DNA of 64,000 bases from Nocardia sp. NBC_00508 (GCF_036346875.1 NZ_CP107852.1:6572001-6636000); one strand, 5' to 3'. Counted from the stretch's first letter, positions 50,008 through 59,337 are shown. A program made the numbers and translations. Notes: generated by a model not told the origin, from the letters alone.

Positions 50008-52221
50008 ATGAGTGCTACCACCATTGCCCGGCAGTGCACCTTGTGCGAGGCGCACTGTGGAATCCTGGTCACGGTCGATGACGACCGGGTGACGCGGATC
50101 GAGGGTAATCCGGAGGATGTGCTGTCGAAGGGCTACATCTGCCCCAAGGCGACGGCGATGGGCGGGTTGCACCACGACCCGGATCGGCTGCGGACTCCGG
50201 TGCGGCGGGTGGGTTCGTCGTTCGAGCCGATCGGATGGGACGAGGCGTTCCAGGAGATCGGGCGGCGGCTGCGGAAGGTGCGCCGGGAGCACGGGAACAG
50301 CGCCATCGGCATGTATCTGGGCAATCCGGCGGCGCACAGCTCGGCGGTGCTGTATGCGGGGATGTTGCGTGCGGTGTTGTTGACGAGAAACTTCTTCTCG
50401 GCGTCGTCGATCGATCAGTTCCCGCAGGAGTTCGTTGCCTGGCGGATGTTCGGTTCGAATGTGCTGATGCCGGTGACCGATATCGATCGGACCGATCGAC
50501 TGGTGATCTTGGGGGCGAATCCCGCTGTGTCCAACGGGTCGATCACCACGATGCCGAATGCGAAGCAGCGGATTCGTGAGGTGCGCCGGCGCGGTGGCAG
50601 GGTCGTGGTGATCGACCCGCGGCGGACCGAGACGGCGAGGTTGGCCGATCAGCACGTCGCGGTGTGCCCGGGTGGTGACGTGTATCTGCTGCTGGCGATG
50701 TTGCACGTGCTGGTCGCCGAGGAGCTCTGTGACGAGAAGGCGATCCGCGCGTCGAGCACGGGGTGGGAGCAGTTGCGTGCGCTGGTGGCCGAGGCGGAGC
50801 CGGAGCGGATGGCGTCGTTTGCGGGGGTAGCTGCCGAGACAATTCGGGAGCTCGCCCGTGAGCATGCCGCGGCGTCCTCGGCTGTGCTGTATGCGCGGAT
50901 CGGGGTGTGTCAGCAGGTGACGGGCACGCTGACGCATTGGTTGGTGAACACGATCAATGCGGTGACGGGCAATCTGGATCGGCCGGGCGGGCAGATGTTC
51001 GCCACACCGCCGATCGATGCGGCGCGGTATGCGAAGTATTTGCCGATGGGGTACGGGGCGTGGACGGATCGGTCCGGGACTTACAAGTCGTTCCGTTCGG
51101 AGTTGCCGGTGGCGGCGTTGGCGCCGGAGATCCTGACCGAGGGCCAGGGCCGGATCCGGGCGATGATCACGTATGCGGGCAATCCGGTGTTGTCGACACC
51201 GCAGCGCGGCCAGTTGGGTGCGGCGTTGGATTCGCTGGATTTCTATGTGGCGGTGGACATGTACGTCACGGAGACTACGCGGCACGCCGACATCATTTTG
51301 CCGCCGATTTCGCCGTTGGAGCGGGAGGACGTCAACATCCTGTTCCCGTTGTTCAGTGTCCGCAACAACCTGCGTTTCGATGCGCGGGTGTTCGAGCCGC
51401 CCGCCGACGGGTTGGAGGATTGGCAGATCATGGCGCGATTGATCACCGAGCTGGTGCCGTTGCCTGCGCGCCGGTTGACGAGGCGGGTGCTGAATGGGGT
51501 GTTCGATCGGGTCAGTCCGGTGCGGGTGGCTGCGGTCGGGGTGGCGGCGGGCCCGTATGGGGTGTTGCGGCGTGGTCGCAAGGGGTTGACCGTGGGTAAG
51601 GCGCGGGCGGTGGCCGGGGGGATCGATCTGGGGCCGTTGCGTCCTCGGCTGCGGTCGTTGATCGGGACGAAGGATCGGAAGGTGTGTTTGGCGCCGGAGG
51701 ATTTCGTGGCTGCCGCGCGTGCGGTGCTGGCGGATGCGCGGGACGGGAAGGCGTTGACCACACCGGCGGAGGGGTTCGACTTGAAGTTGATCGGTCGCCG
51801 TCATCTGCGCAGCAACAATTCGTGGCTGCACAATGTGCCTGCGATGGTGAAGGGGCGGGATCGTTGCACGGCGCTGATGCATCCGCAGGATGCGGCCGCG
51901 CGCGGGTTGGGTGACGGTGAGCGGGTGACAGTGCGTTCGCGGACCGGGTCGATCGTGGTGGCTTTGGAGGTCAGCGACGACATCCGGGTGGGTACGGTGG
52001 CGATTCCGCATGGGTGGGGGCATCAGGAGCCGGGTGTCGGCTGGACAGTGGCGGCGTCGCTGCCGGGAGCGAATGTGAACCTGTTGCACGATCCGGCGTT
52101 GACGGACACGTTCTCCGGGGCCGCGGCGGTGAACAACACGTGGGTGGCCGTGACGCGTGCGCCCCTCGAGTCCGGCGATCGCGACCGGGTGAGCGAGCCG
52201 GAGCCCGCGCCGACCGACTGA
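50008..52221 (+). CDS. Molybdopterin-dependent oxidoreductase, [4Fe-4S]-containing, copy A
   Basis: A 737-residue enzyme of the bis-MGD (DMSO reductase) superfamily. The N-terminal [4Fe-4S] ligands are C10, C13, C17 and C45 (CTLCEAHC and GYICPKA). Further blocks are VILGANPAVSNGS, VVVIDPRRTETARLADQHV, RIRAMITYAGNPV and the C-terminal MGD-binding CTALMHPQDAAARGLGDGE. It resembles formate-dehydrogenase-like or assimilatory-nitrate-reductase-like catalytic subunits; substrate and Mo ligand cannot be fixed. No electron-transfer partner gene is adjacent. ATG 50008 follows AAGGTG; the longer ORF start is a shadow. It is convergent with a paralogous oxidoreductase, 116 bases between stops. Confidence 0.9.
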   Translation: MSATTIARQCTLCEAHCGILVTVDDDRVTRIEGNPEDVLSKGYICPKATAMGGLHHDPDRLRTPVRRVGSSFEPIGWDEAFQEIGRRLRKVRREHGNSAIGMYLGNPAAHSSAVLYAGMLRAVLLTRNFFSASSIDQFPQEFVAWRMFGSNVLMPVTDIDRTDRLVILGANPAVSNGSITTMPNAKQRIREVRRRGGRVVVIDPRRTETARLADQHVAVCPGGDVYLLLAMLHVLVAEELCDEKAIRASSTGWEQLRALVAEAEPERMASFAGVAAETIRELAREHAAASSAVLYARIGVCQQVTGTLTHWLVNTINAVTGNLDRPGGQMFATPPIDAARYAKYLPMGYGAWTDRSGTYKSFRSELPVAALAPEILTEGQGRIRAMITYAGNPVLSTPQRGQLGAALDSLDFYVAVDMYVTETTRHADIILPPISPLEREDVNILFPLFSVRNNLRFDARVFEPPADGLEDWQIMARLITELVPLPARRLTRRVLNGVFDRVSPVRVAAVGVAAGPYGVLRRGRKGLTVGKARAVAGGIDLGPLRPRLRSLIGTKDRKVCLAPEDFVAAARAVLADARDGKALTTPAEGFDLKLIGRRHLRSNNSWLHNVPAMVKGRDRCTALMHPQDAAARGLGDGERVTVRSRTGSIVVALEVSDDIRVGTVAIPHGWGHQEPGVGWTVAASLPGANVNLLHDPALTDTFSGAAAVNNTWVAVTRAPLESGDRDRVSEPEPAPTD

Positions 52222-52337
52222 GCTGCGCACTGCGTCTCGGTGGGGTGTGGCATCTGCCGCCGCTCTCAGCGTGTTTGTACCGGGGCGCGACAGGGGACGC
52301 GCCGCACTGCCGTGGGGAACGGTCGCAGGGCCGATGG

Positions 52338-54587
52338 TCAGGCGGGTTCGATGCGGGCGGGGACGTGTTTGTGCCAGGGGGTGCCTGCGATGGCGTCGCG
52401 CCAGGTGAGGTCGGTGAGTTCGTTGGCGGCGACGCCGACGCGCTGGGTGCCGTCGTCGGCGGGGAGGTCGAGGCCGAGTCCGTTGGGCAGGGAGGCGTGA
52501 CCTGGTTGCATGCGGTCGGTGATTTCGACGGCGGCGACGGCGCTGCCGCGGCGGGTGGTGATGCGGGCGCGGGCGCCGGTGGTGAGGCCGAGGCGGGTGG
52601 CGTCGTCGGGGTTGAGGCGCAATGCGCCTTCGGGGTCGCGGCGACGCCAGCTGTTGTCGCGGAAGATGGTGTTGGCGGTGAAGGAGCGGCGCTCCCCCGC
52701 GGCGAGGACGAACGGGAATTCCGCGGTGGTGTGGGTGGCGGGTGTGGTAGCGAGTTCGCGTAGGGCCTGCAGGAGTTCCGGGATGGCCAGGGGGATGCGT
52801 TTGTCGGGGTGTGGCAGGTAGTCCCAGGCGTCGGTGTAGTTGTCGACGGTGAAGGTGACCCCGGATCGGTTGGTGAGGATCGCGTCGAACAAGGCGTCGG
52901 CGTCGCGGTGTCCGGCGCGGCGCATCGCTGCCGGATAGACCTTGGCGACGCGTTGGGTCAGCGCCCACAACAGTGCCGCGGAGCGGGCGCCGTCGGGCAG
53001 GGTGGGGCCGAGAGTTTCGTACAGCACGTAGGGGGCCAGTCCGCCGAGGGATTTGTCGGCGGCCAGCAGTGCGGCGAAGGTCCAGGCGTAGGGGCGTCGT
53101 CCGAGTTTCGCCGCGGCGCGCAGCAGGCGGAGTTTGCCGCGGCCGACGACGCCGAGTTCGCGCAGCAGCCGGGCGTAGATCTCGGGTTCGGGCAGGGTGC
53201 CGGGCAGCGGGTCGAGGACGGGGGCGCGTAGGTGGAAGGTGTTGCGCGGGAACTCGAGGTTGAAGAAGGTGGCTTCCCATTTCTCGAATTGGCTGGCGGC
53301 GGGCAGGACGTAGTCGGCATGTCTGGCGGTTTCGGTGAGTGCGACATCGATGACGACGACCAGGTCGAGTGCGTCCAGTGCGTCGCGGAAGGCGGCCGAG
53401 TCGGCCAGAGAGTGGGCCGGGTTGGCGGATTCGATGATCATCGCGCGGAACCGGTCGGGGTGGTCGGTGCGGATCTCTTCGGCGATGCTGTTGCACGGCA
53501 GCATGCCGCCGAAGAGGGGGGCACCGGTGACAGGGCTGCGCTTGACCTCGCGGCGGTAGCCGGCCAGGGGCGCCATCCATGAATGGGGTTGCATGCCGCC
53601 CGGGGTGGCGAAGTTGCCGGTGAGCAGCCACAGCAGTTTGTTCAGGTAGGAGATCAGGGTGCTGTTGGGGCTTTGCTGGATGCCGAGGTCTTCGTAGGTG
53701 GCGACGCTGACGGCGGTGCCGATGCGGTGGGCGGTGCTGCGCAGCAGGTGTTCGGGGACGCCGCAGATTTCCGCGTGAGCGGCGACGTCGATGTGGGTGA
53801 GGTCGGCGAGGACGGTGCCGGATCCGGTGGTGTGCTCGGTGAGGAAGGTGTGGTCGATGAGGTCGTCCTGGGCGAGGATCGCGAGCAGGGCGGACAGGCA
53901 CCAGGCGTCGGTGCCGGGGCGCACCTGGAGATGGATGTCGGCGAGGTCGGCGGTTTCGGTGCGGACCGGGTCCACGACGATCATGGTGCGGGCGGGATCT
54001 TTGGCGATCTGTTGCAGGACGGTGCGGGCGCGTGGGACGCCGTGTGACTGCCAGGGGTTCTTGCCGAGGAAGATCGAGACTTCGGCGTGCTCGAAGTCGC
54101 CGGTGGTGTGTCCGCCGGTGAGGTGGGTGTCGACCCAGCCTTCGCCGGTCTTCTCCTGGGCCAGGGCGCTGGAGCGGTAGCGGCTGCCGAGGGCGCGGCG
54201 CAGGGCGGTGCTGTAGGCGCCGCCGAGGTGATTGCCTTGTCCCCCGCCGCCGTAGTAGAAGATCTTGTCACCGCCGTAGCTGTCCTTGACTTCGGTCAGT
54301 TTTGTGGCGACTTCGGAAATCGCGGTGTCCCAGTCGATTTCGGTGAAGCTGCCGTCGGGTTCGCGGCGCAGCGGGGTGGTGAGTCTGGTGCCGCCGTTCT
54401 GGTAGTGGTCCAGCCGCAGCGCTTTGTTGCAGGTGTAGCCGGCGGAGGCGACGTGGTCTTTGTCGCCGCGGATCTTGGCGAAGCGGCGGTCCTCGAGCTG
54501 GATGAGCAGTCCGCAGTTGTTCTCGCAGAGGATGCAGGCGGTCTTGTGCCATGTCCCGGTGGCCGAAGGTGTGGTGGGTGTGGTCAT
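52338..54587 (-). CDS. Molybdopterin-dependent oxidoreductase, [4Fe-4S]-containing, copy B
   Basis: A 749-residue paralogue-type enzyme with the same layout. [4Fe-4S] ligands are C18, C21, C25 and C53 (CILCENNC and GYTCNKA), with identical spacing to copy A. Blocks include SIFLGKNPWQSHG, MIVVDPVRTETADLADIHL, MIIESANPAHSLADS and the C-terminal LRLNPDDATRLGL. Sequence divergence is large, so this is not a recent duplicate. ATG 54587 overlaps the stop of the crotonase gene (ATGA at 54584-54587), so the two are coupled, which hints that the oxidoreductase acts on an acyl or related substrate. The in-frame extension upstream lies inside the crotonase gene. Confidence 0.9.
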   Translation of the reverse strand: MTTPTTPSATGTWHKTACILCENNCGLLIQLEDRRFAKIRGDKDHVASAGYTCNKALRLDHYQNGGTRLTTPLRREPDGSFTEIDWDTAISEVATKLTEVKDSYGGDKIFYYGGGGQGNHLGGAYSTALRRALGSRYRSSALAQEKTGEGWVDTHLTGGHTTGDFEHAEVSIFLGKNPWQSHGVPRARTVLQQIAKDPARTMIVVDPVRTETADLADIHLQVRPGTDAWCLSALLAILAQDDLIDHTFLTEHTTGSGTVLADLTHIDVAAHAEICGVPEHLLRSTAHRIGTAVSVATYEDLGIQQSPNSTLISYLNKLLWLLTGNFATPGGMQPHSWMAPLAGYRREVKRSPVTGAPLFGGMLPCNSIAEEIRTDHPDRFRAMIIESANPAHSLADSAAFRDALDALDLVVVIDVALTETARHADYVLPAASQFEKWEATFFNLEFPRNTFHLRAPVLDPLPGTLPEPEIYARLLRELGVVGRGKLRLLRAAAKLGRRPYAWTFAALLAADKSLGGLAPYVLYETLGPTLPDGARSAALLWALTQRVAKVYPAAMRRAGHRDADALFDAILTNRSGVTFTVDNYTDAWDYLPHPDKRIPLAIPELLQALRELATTPATHTTAEFPFVLAAGERRSFTANTIFRDNSWRRRDPEGALRLNPDDATRLGLTTGARARITTRRGSAVAAVEITDRMQPGHASLPNGLGLDLPADDGTQRVGVAANELTDLTWRDAIAGTPWHKHVPARIEPA

Positions 54588-55555
54588 TTGCTCACCTGAT
54601 CTACGCGGGTGCCGTCGAGCCATGGTTTCGGGTCGGCGAGGAATGGGGTGTCGGCGAGGCGGTCGAGGTCCTCGAAGAAAGCTTGGGTGGTGCGGGCGGC
54701 TGCGGCGGTGGTGCCGACGGAGACGAATCCGGCCTGTTCGGCATCCAGGCCGCGGGAGAGCGATTTGTCGGTGCCGAAGTAGACGGCGCGTTTGAGCTCG
54801 GCGATGACGACGGGGTTGCGGGCGGCCAGCCGGGCCGCGGTCGCCTGGGTTTCGGCGAGGAGTTCGTCTTCGGCGACCACGCGGTGGACCAGTCCGAGAC
54901 GCAGGGCTTCCGCGGCGGTGAGGGGTGCGCCTTCGAGGGTGATCTCGATGGCTTTGGCGGCGCCGAGGAGACGGGTCAGGCGTTGGGTCGCTCCGCCGCC
55001 GGGAATGAGGTTGGCCAGTGTTTCGATCTGGCCGAGGCGTACGTGGTCGGCGTCGGCGGCGTATCGCAGGTCGCAGGCCAGGGCGATCTCGTGGCCGCCG
55101 CCGAGCGCGGGTCCGTTGATGGCGGCGAGGTAGGCGACGCCGGAGCGGTTCATCCGCAGGGTGGTGCGTTTCCAGCGGTAGCCCCAGACCAGTCCCGCGC
55201 CGAGTCCTCCGCCGCGGCGTTCGACCAGTGCTGCCGCGCCGGGCAGGCGCAGCGCGGCCGCGGTGGCGCGCAGGAATGGTGCCGCGGCGCGGGCGGGGAT
55301 GAACGGGTGTGGCAGTTCGATCATGCCGGTCAGGGCGGCGGGGTCGGCATGGGTGAGGAAGCGGCCGGGTAGGCCGCCGGTGAGCACGACGGCGCCGACC
55401 GTGTCGTCGGCGTCGACCGCGGCGGTGAAGGTGTCGAGATCCCGGACGACCGCCGGGGTGACGAAGTTCCACGGTGGGGCGACGACTCGTGCGGTGAGCA
55501 CTCGCCCGTCTCGTTCGAGTTCGATGGTCTCCAGGTGCAGGTCGGCGGCGGACAT
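54584..55555 (-). CDS. Enoyl-CoA hydratase/isomerase (crotonase) family protein
   Basis: A 323-residue crotonase-fold protein. The oxyanion-hole segment is AAINGPALGGGHEIALACDL, and GQIETLANLIPGGGATQRLT carries the catalytic glutamate. An unusual insert (about residues 70-115, with LRATAAALRLPGAAALVERR) makes it longer than typical 260-residue enzymes. It may hydrate, isomerise or dehalogenate acyl-CoAs. ATG 55555 has a fair ribosome site. It is first in an operon with molybdopterin oxidoreductase B, under a promoter that carries TetR-like half-sites shared with the upstream TetR gene. Confidence 0.88.
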   Translation of the reverse strand: MSAADLHLETIELERDGRVLTARVVAPPWNFVTPAVVRDLDTFTAAVDADDTVGAVVLTGGLPGRFLTHADPAALTGMIELPHPFIPARAAAPFLRATAAALRLPGAAALVERRGGGLGAGLVWGYRWKRTTLRMNRSGVAYLAAINGPALGGGHEIALACDLRYAADADHVRLGQIETLANLIPGGGATQRLTRLLGAAKAIEITLEGAPLTAAEALRLGLVHRVVAEDELLAETQATAARLAARNPVVIAELKRAVYFGTDKSLSRGLDAEQAGFVSVGTTAAAARTTQAFFEDLDRLADTPFLADPKPWLDGTRVDQVSK

Positions 55556-55645
55556 CGGCGGCTCCTTCGGTGCGCATGTCAGCGGTCGGAACGCGAGAGG
55601 GTGCCCGCGCGAGCGTGATTCAGGGGGTGCGCGGCCAGGTACCCG

Positions 55646-55676
55646 ACTATGGCATACACCATAATGGGTGTGTCAA
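55646..55676 (-). promoter_or_regulatory. Promoter with TetR-type operator for the crotonase-oxidoreductase operon
   Basis: Read on the - strand, TTGACA (55676-55671) and GCCATA (55653-55648) form a sigma-70-like promoter with a 17-base spacer. Between and over these lies TATGG/CCATA in inverted orientation with six bases between (55648-55663). The same half-site is repeated before the adjacent TetR gene, so binding there would block the promoter. Confidence 0.65.
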
Positions 55677-55754
55677 GAGGTCATGGCCGGGTCGGGTGGT
55701 TGCGGCTGCCGGCGTTCGCCGGGATCACGGCGAAGACCTCGCGAGGGTGCGAGG

Positions 55755-56363
55755 TCAGCAGGCGGTCACCAGGTGGCGCAGCTCGCGCACGGCGTCGTCG
55801 AGTGGAGCGATGTCGCGGTGGACGCGGCACAGGGCGATCGCGCCCTCGAACGCGGCGACCGTCAGGGTGGCCAGGCGCAGCGCGCGGTCGGCAGGCACGT
55901 CGTGGCGCTGCAGCATCTCGGTGAGCGCGCGTTGCCAGCGGTGGAAGACCTCCCCGGCGAGGCGGGCGAATTCCGGTGCGTCGTCGTTGGTTTCGACGGC
56001 GACGGCGAAGATCGGGCAGCCCGCGCGGAAGTCGCTGTCGAGCAGGGTGCGCCGCCACATCGCCGCGAACCGGTCCAGGGCGGTGGCGGGGTCGTTGTCG
56101 TGGGTGAGGCGCTCGATGAAGGCCGACATCAGCTCCCCCGCGGTGGTGACCGCGTCGGTGATCAGCTCGGTGCGTCCACCGGGAAAGTGGTGATACACCG
56201 AGCCGCGTGGCGCGCCGGTGGCCGCGAGTACCCGGTCCACGCTGGTGGCGCTGGCGCCGTGCACGCGCAGCGAGTCGATCGCGCCGTCGACCATCCGCCG
56301 CCGCGCGTCCCCCGGCCGGGTGCGTGGGGAACTGTCGCTGCGGGATCGGCGTGTCGCTGCCAT
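55755..56363 (-). CDS. TetR/AcrR-family regulator
   Basis: A 202-residue TetR repressor. The helix-turn-helix (about 22-68) reads RRRMVDGAIDSLRVHGASAT, then ATGAPRGSVYHHFPGGRTEL. The ligand domain contains PIFAVAVETNDDAPEFAR with the only cysteines nearby, typical of the subgroup with a C-terminal TetR_C_6-like domain. Its own promoter and that of the crotonase operon carry the same GCCATA/TATGGC half-sites, so it very probably represses both. ATG 56363 overlaps one half-site. Ligand unknown, possibly an acyl-CoA or the oxidoreductase's substrate. Confidence 0.9.
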   Translation of the reverse strand: MAATRRSRSDSSPRTRPGDARRRMVDGAIDSLRVHGASATSVDRVLAATGAPRGSVYHHFPGGRTELITDAVTTAGELMSAFIERLTHDNDPATALDRFAAMWRRTLLDSDFRAGCPIFAVAVETNDDAPEFARLAGEVFHRWQRALTEMLQRHDVPADRALRLATLTVAAFEGAIALCRVHRDIAPLDDAVRELRHLVTAC

Positions 56364-56389
56364 ACCGCCATATTATGGCCTCTGCCATA
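56359..56389. promoter_or_regulatory. Autoregulatory TetR operator cluster
   Basis: Three GCCATA elements occur at 56359-56364, 56367-56372 and 56384-56389. The middle one belongs to the perfect 13-base palindrome GCCATATTATGGC (56367-56379). The cluster overlaps the start codon of the TetR gene at 56363. The half-site also appears before the crotonase operon. Confidence 0.65.
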
Positions 56390-56450
56390 AAGGCCGACGT
56401 TCCGGGGCCGGTCGCTGGACGGACCTGTGACCGGCTCCGGCTTGCCGCGG

Positions 56451-57353
56451 TCACGAGGTGGGCTTGTGCACCCGGTTGCCGTGGAATTCCAGCAGTGCCG
56501 CGAGGGTCTGCTCGGGCGCTTCCAGTTGCGGGTAATGGCCGATGCGCGGCAGTTCCACCACGTCGGGGTCGGGGATCAGCTGGCGGTAGCGGCGCACCAT
56601 GTGAGCGCCGGACACCGGATCGGCGGGCCCGTCGACGAGCCGGATCGGGACGTGCGCGTGCTGCAGCGCGCCCACCCAGCGCTGCCGGTGCTTGCGGCGT
56701 TCGCCCATGTAGCGGATCAGCTTGTGGCCGTTGCGTTTACCGTGTTTGCTGCACCACAGCAGCCAGAACTGGTGGAGTTCGGCGTCGGTGGGTTTGGTGT
56801 CGGGCCCGAACACCGCGGCCAGGCTGCGGTGGAAGGTGCGTTCGGTGCCGAGCACGCCGACGAGCGGTCCGAGCGGACTGGCCAGCAGCCGCTGCACCAG
56901 CCGCGCGCGGTGGGTTTCGGGGAACAGGCCGCCGTTGAGCAGGCACACCGATTCCAGCACCAGCGACTCGTCACCGGCCGCGCGGCGTTCGGCGTCGCGC
57001 GCCAGCAGTTCCTGGGCGACGGTGTCGCCGTAGTCGTGGGCGAGCACGTGGAATCGGTGGATGCCCTGGTCGCGCAGCAGGTTCTCGTGCAGGTCGGCCT
57101 GGTCGGCGATGCGGTAGTCGTAGTTGAGTGGTTTGGCCGACCAGCCGAAGCCGATCATGTCCGGGGCGATGACCCGCGCGAAGCGTTCGCACAGGCTGGG
57201 CCAGATCCGGTGCCAGTCCCAGGACGCGGTGGGGAATCCGTGGATGCACACCAGCGTCCCGTCCGGCCCGCCGCCGCCGTCGCGCCAGAAGATCTGGTGG
57301 CCGCGATGTGTGAGACGTCGTCCGTTCGCCCGCCAGGCCGCGAACTCCTCCAT
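56451..57353 (-). CDS. Alpha/beta hydrolase, epoxide-hydrolase/haloalkane-dehalogenase-like
   Basis: A 300-residue alpha/beta hydrolase. The HGFPTASWDW oxyanion loop, the nucleophile elbow LAHDYGDTVA with aspartate as the likely nucleophile, and the terminal PRIGHYPQLEAPEQT (His) are seen. Asp instead of Ser at the elbow is the mark of epoxide hydrolases and haloalkane dehalogenases. A cap domain (about 150-230) precedes the acid residue in LVDGPADPVSG. ATG 57353 has a strong GAGGAGGT five bases upstream. It is divergent from the antiporter gene, 127 bases apart. Confidence 0.87.
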   Translation of the reverse strand: MEEFAAWRANGRRLTHRGHQIFWRDGGGGPDGTLVCIHGFPTASWDWHRIWPSLCERFARVIAPDMIGFGWSAKPLNYDYRIADQADLHENLLRDQGIHRFHVLAHDYGDTVAQELLARDAERRAAGDESLVLESVCLLNGGLFPETHRARLVQRLLASPLGPLVGVLGTERTFHRSLAAVFGPDTKPTDAELHQFWLLWCSKHGKRNGHKLIRYMGERRKHRQRWVGALQHAHVPIRLVDGPADPVSGAHMVRRYRQLIPDPDVVELPRIGHYPQLEAPEQTLAALLEFHGNRVHKPTS

Positions 57354-57480
57354 GTCTACCTCCTCGTCGCCGACAAGCATGGCGCGTATGAGCGCCCGGG
57401 CACAGCAGTTCGGTGGACCGCGCACATGTCATGTACCGCGCGGGCCGTTTGCCGATCGTGCGCTCTGCGAGAATTCCACT

Positions 57481-59337
57481 GTGGACGTCGCGATCGGCCT
57501 GGTTGTTCTCGTTGCGTCAGCGGCCGCGTTGGCGGCGCTGGCGCGGCGGTTCGGGATATCCGAGCCGCTGATTCTGACACTGGCCGGGGTGGCGGCGTCG
57601 TATCTGCCGTTCGTGCCGGAGATCCACCTGGAGCCGGAGATCATTCTGCTCGGTTTCCTGCCTCCTTTGCTGTATACCGCCGCGATTCGCACGTCACTGG
57701 TGGATTTCCGGGCCAATATGCGCACGATCGCGCTGCTGTCGGTGGGGCTGGTGCTGTTCACCACGTTCGTTGTGGCGGTGGTGGTGTGGTGGCTGCTGCC
57801 GGTGCCGTTCGCGGTCGCGGTCGCGCTGGGGGCGGTGGTGGCTCCGCCGGACGCGGTGGCCGCGACGGCGGTGGCGCGCCGGATCGGGATGCCGCGGCGG
57901 ATCGTGACGATCCTGGAGGACGAGTCGTTGTTCAATGACGCCACCGCGCTGGTGGCGTTGCGGACCGCGTTGGCGGCCACGGCGGGGACAGTGTCGATAT
58001 GGGCGGCGGGCGCCGACTTCGCGCTCGCGGCCGGTGGCGGCGCGGCGGTCGGGATCGTCGTGGCCTACCTGCTGGCGATGCTGCGGCGCCGCATCACCGA
58101 TCCGGTGCTGGATACGACGTTGTCGTTTCTCGCGCCGTTCGTAGCGTATCTGCCTGCCGAGGGCATCCACGCCTCGGGGGTGATCGCGGTGGTCACCTGC
58201 GGCATGATTCTCGGGCACAATGCGCCGGTGTGGCAGAGCGCGGCGTCGCGGATCGCCGAGCGCATCAATTGGCGGACCATCCAGTTCATTCTGGAGTGTG
58301 CGGTGTTCGTCCTGATCGGGTTGCAGGTGCGCGCGATCGTAGAAGGTGCCTGGGACAGCGGGCTCGATCATCGCACCCTGGTGCTCACGGCGCTGGCGGT
58401 GCTGGCGGCGACCATGCTGGCGCGGCCGGTGTGGGTATTCGGTTCGTCGCTGCTGTCACACAGTCTCGGGATGGGCGCGGCGGTGCCGCCGAGTCATCTG
58501 GTCGTCGTGTCGTGGGCGGGGATGCGTGGCGTGGTGACGTTGGCGGCGGTGTTGCTGCTGCCGCAGGACACTCCGCAGTTGCCGGTGCTGAAACTGCTGG
58601 CGCTGGTGGTGGTGGCGGGAACGTTGCTGCTGCAAGGCACGTCGCTGCCGTGGCTGGTGCGGTGGCTGCGGTTGCGCGGGCCCAGCCGCGCCGAGGACGC
58701 GTTGCAGAAAGCCAATGTGATGCAGCAGGCGACCGCGGCGGGTTTGGCTGTGCTCGAGACGCGAATTACGCCCGACACGCCGCCCGGTGTGGTGGAGGCG
58801 TTGCGCGACCGGGTCACCTGGAAGACCAACGCGGCCTGGGAGCGGCTAGGGCGGGCGGAATCGGAACTGGTCACGCCCACCGCCGAGTACCGGCGGCTGC
58901 GGTTGGAGATGTTGCGCGCCGAACGGGAAACCGTCTTGCGGGTGCGGGATTCGGGCACGGTGGATTACGAGATCCTGCAATACGTGCTGGCCCGGCTGGA
59001 TCTGGAAGAGTCGATGATCGACCGCTATGACGAGACCGAGGAAGAGCTGGTCGAACCGCTGGCGGCGCCGTCGGCCGACGACACCTGCGAGCATCTGAGT
59101 TCCGCGCCCCTGGTACGGGCGAACGCCGGGCCCGATGAATGTGCCGAATGTGTCGCGGAGGGACACGCCTGGGTGCATCTGCGAATGTGTTTGTCGTGCG
59201 GGCACGTTGCCTGCTGTGATTCCTCGCCGGGGAACCATGCGACCAAGCATTACGCCAGCAGCGGGCATCCGGTGATGCGCAGCGTGGAGCCGGGCGAGGC
59301 GTGGCGGTGGTGCTATGTCGACGAGCTGCTGGGGTAG
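57481..59337 (+). CDS. NhaP-type Na+/H+ antiporter fused to a C-terminal UBP zinc finger
   Basis: A 618-residue CPA1-type antiporter with about 12 membrane helices. The ion-site segment is PPDAVAATAVARRIGMPRRI, followed by LEDESLFNDATALVAL. A cytoplasmic helical domain (about 400-525) follows. The last 83 residues (from about 536) form a zinc-finger UBP domain with CEHL, CAEC, CLSCGHVACC and H-x4-H ligands, the module that in eukaryotes binds the ubiquitin C-terminus. GTG 57481 is chosen because the first helix begins there; the longer ORF has no credible N-terminus. The UBP domain may sense metal or a C-terminal peptide; no partner is known. Confidence 0.9.
   Translation: MDVAIGLVVLVASAAALAALARRFGISEPLILTLAGVAASYLPFVPEIHLEPEIILLGFLPPLLYTAAIRTSLVDFRANMRTIALLSVGLVLFTTFVVAVVVWWLLPVPFAVAVALGAVVAPPDAVAATAVARRIGMPRRIVTILEDESLFNDATALVALRTALAATAGTVSIWAAGADFALAAGGGAAVGIVVAYLLAMLRRRITDPVLDTTLSFLAPFVAYLPAEGIHASGVIAVVTCGMILGHNAPVWQSAASRIAERINWRTIQFILECAVFVLIGLQVRAIVEGAWDSGLDHRTLVLTALAVLAATMLARPVWVFGSSLLSHSLGMGAAVPPSHLVVVSWAGMRGVVTLAAVLLLPQDTPQLPVLKLLALVVVAGTLLLQGTSLPWLVRWLRLRGPSRAEDALQKANVMQQATAAGLAVLETRITPDTPPGVVEALRDRVTWKTNAAWERLGRAESELVTPTAEYRRLRLEMLRAERETVLRVRDSGTVDYEILQYVLARLDLEESMIDRYDETEEELVEPLAAPSADDTCEHLSSAPLVRANAGPDECAECVAEGHAWVHLRMCLSCGHVACCDSSPGNHATKHYASSGHPVMRSVEPGEAWRWCYVDELLG

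Noticed and set aside
49948..53901. A 1317-codon open frame on the - strand across both oxidoreductase genes
   Set aside because: Its composition is almost entirely R, P, H and T, it has no motifs, and it is antisense or out of frame to two well-defined enzymes. High GC creates such long open frames.
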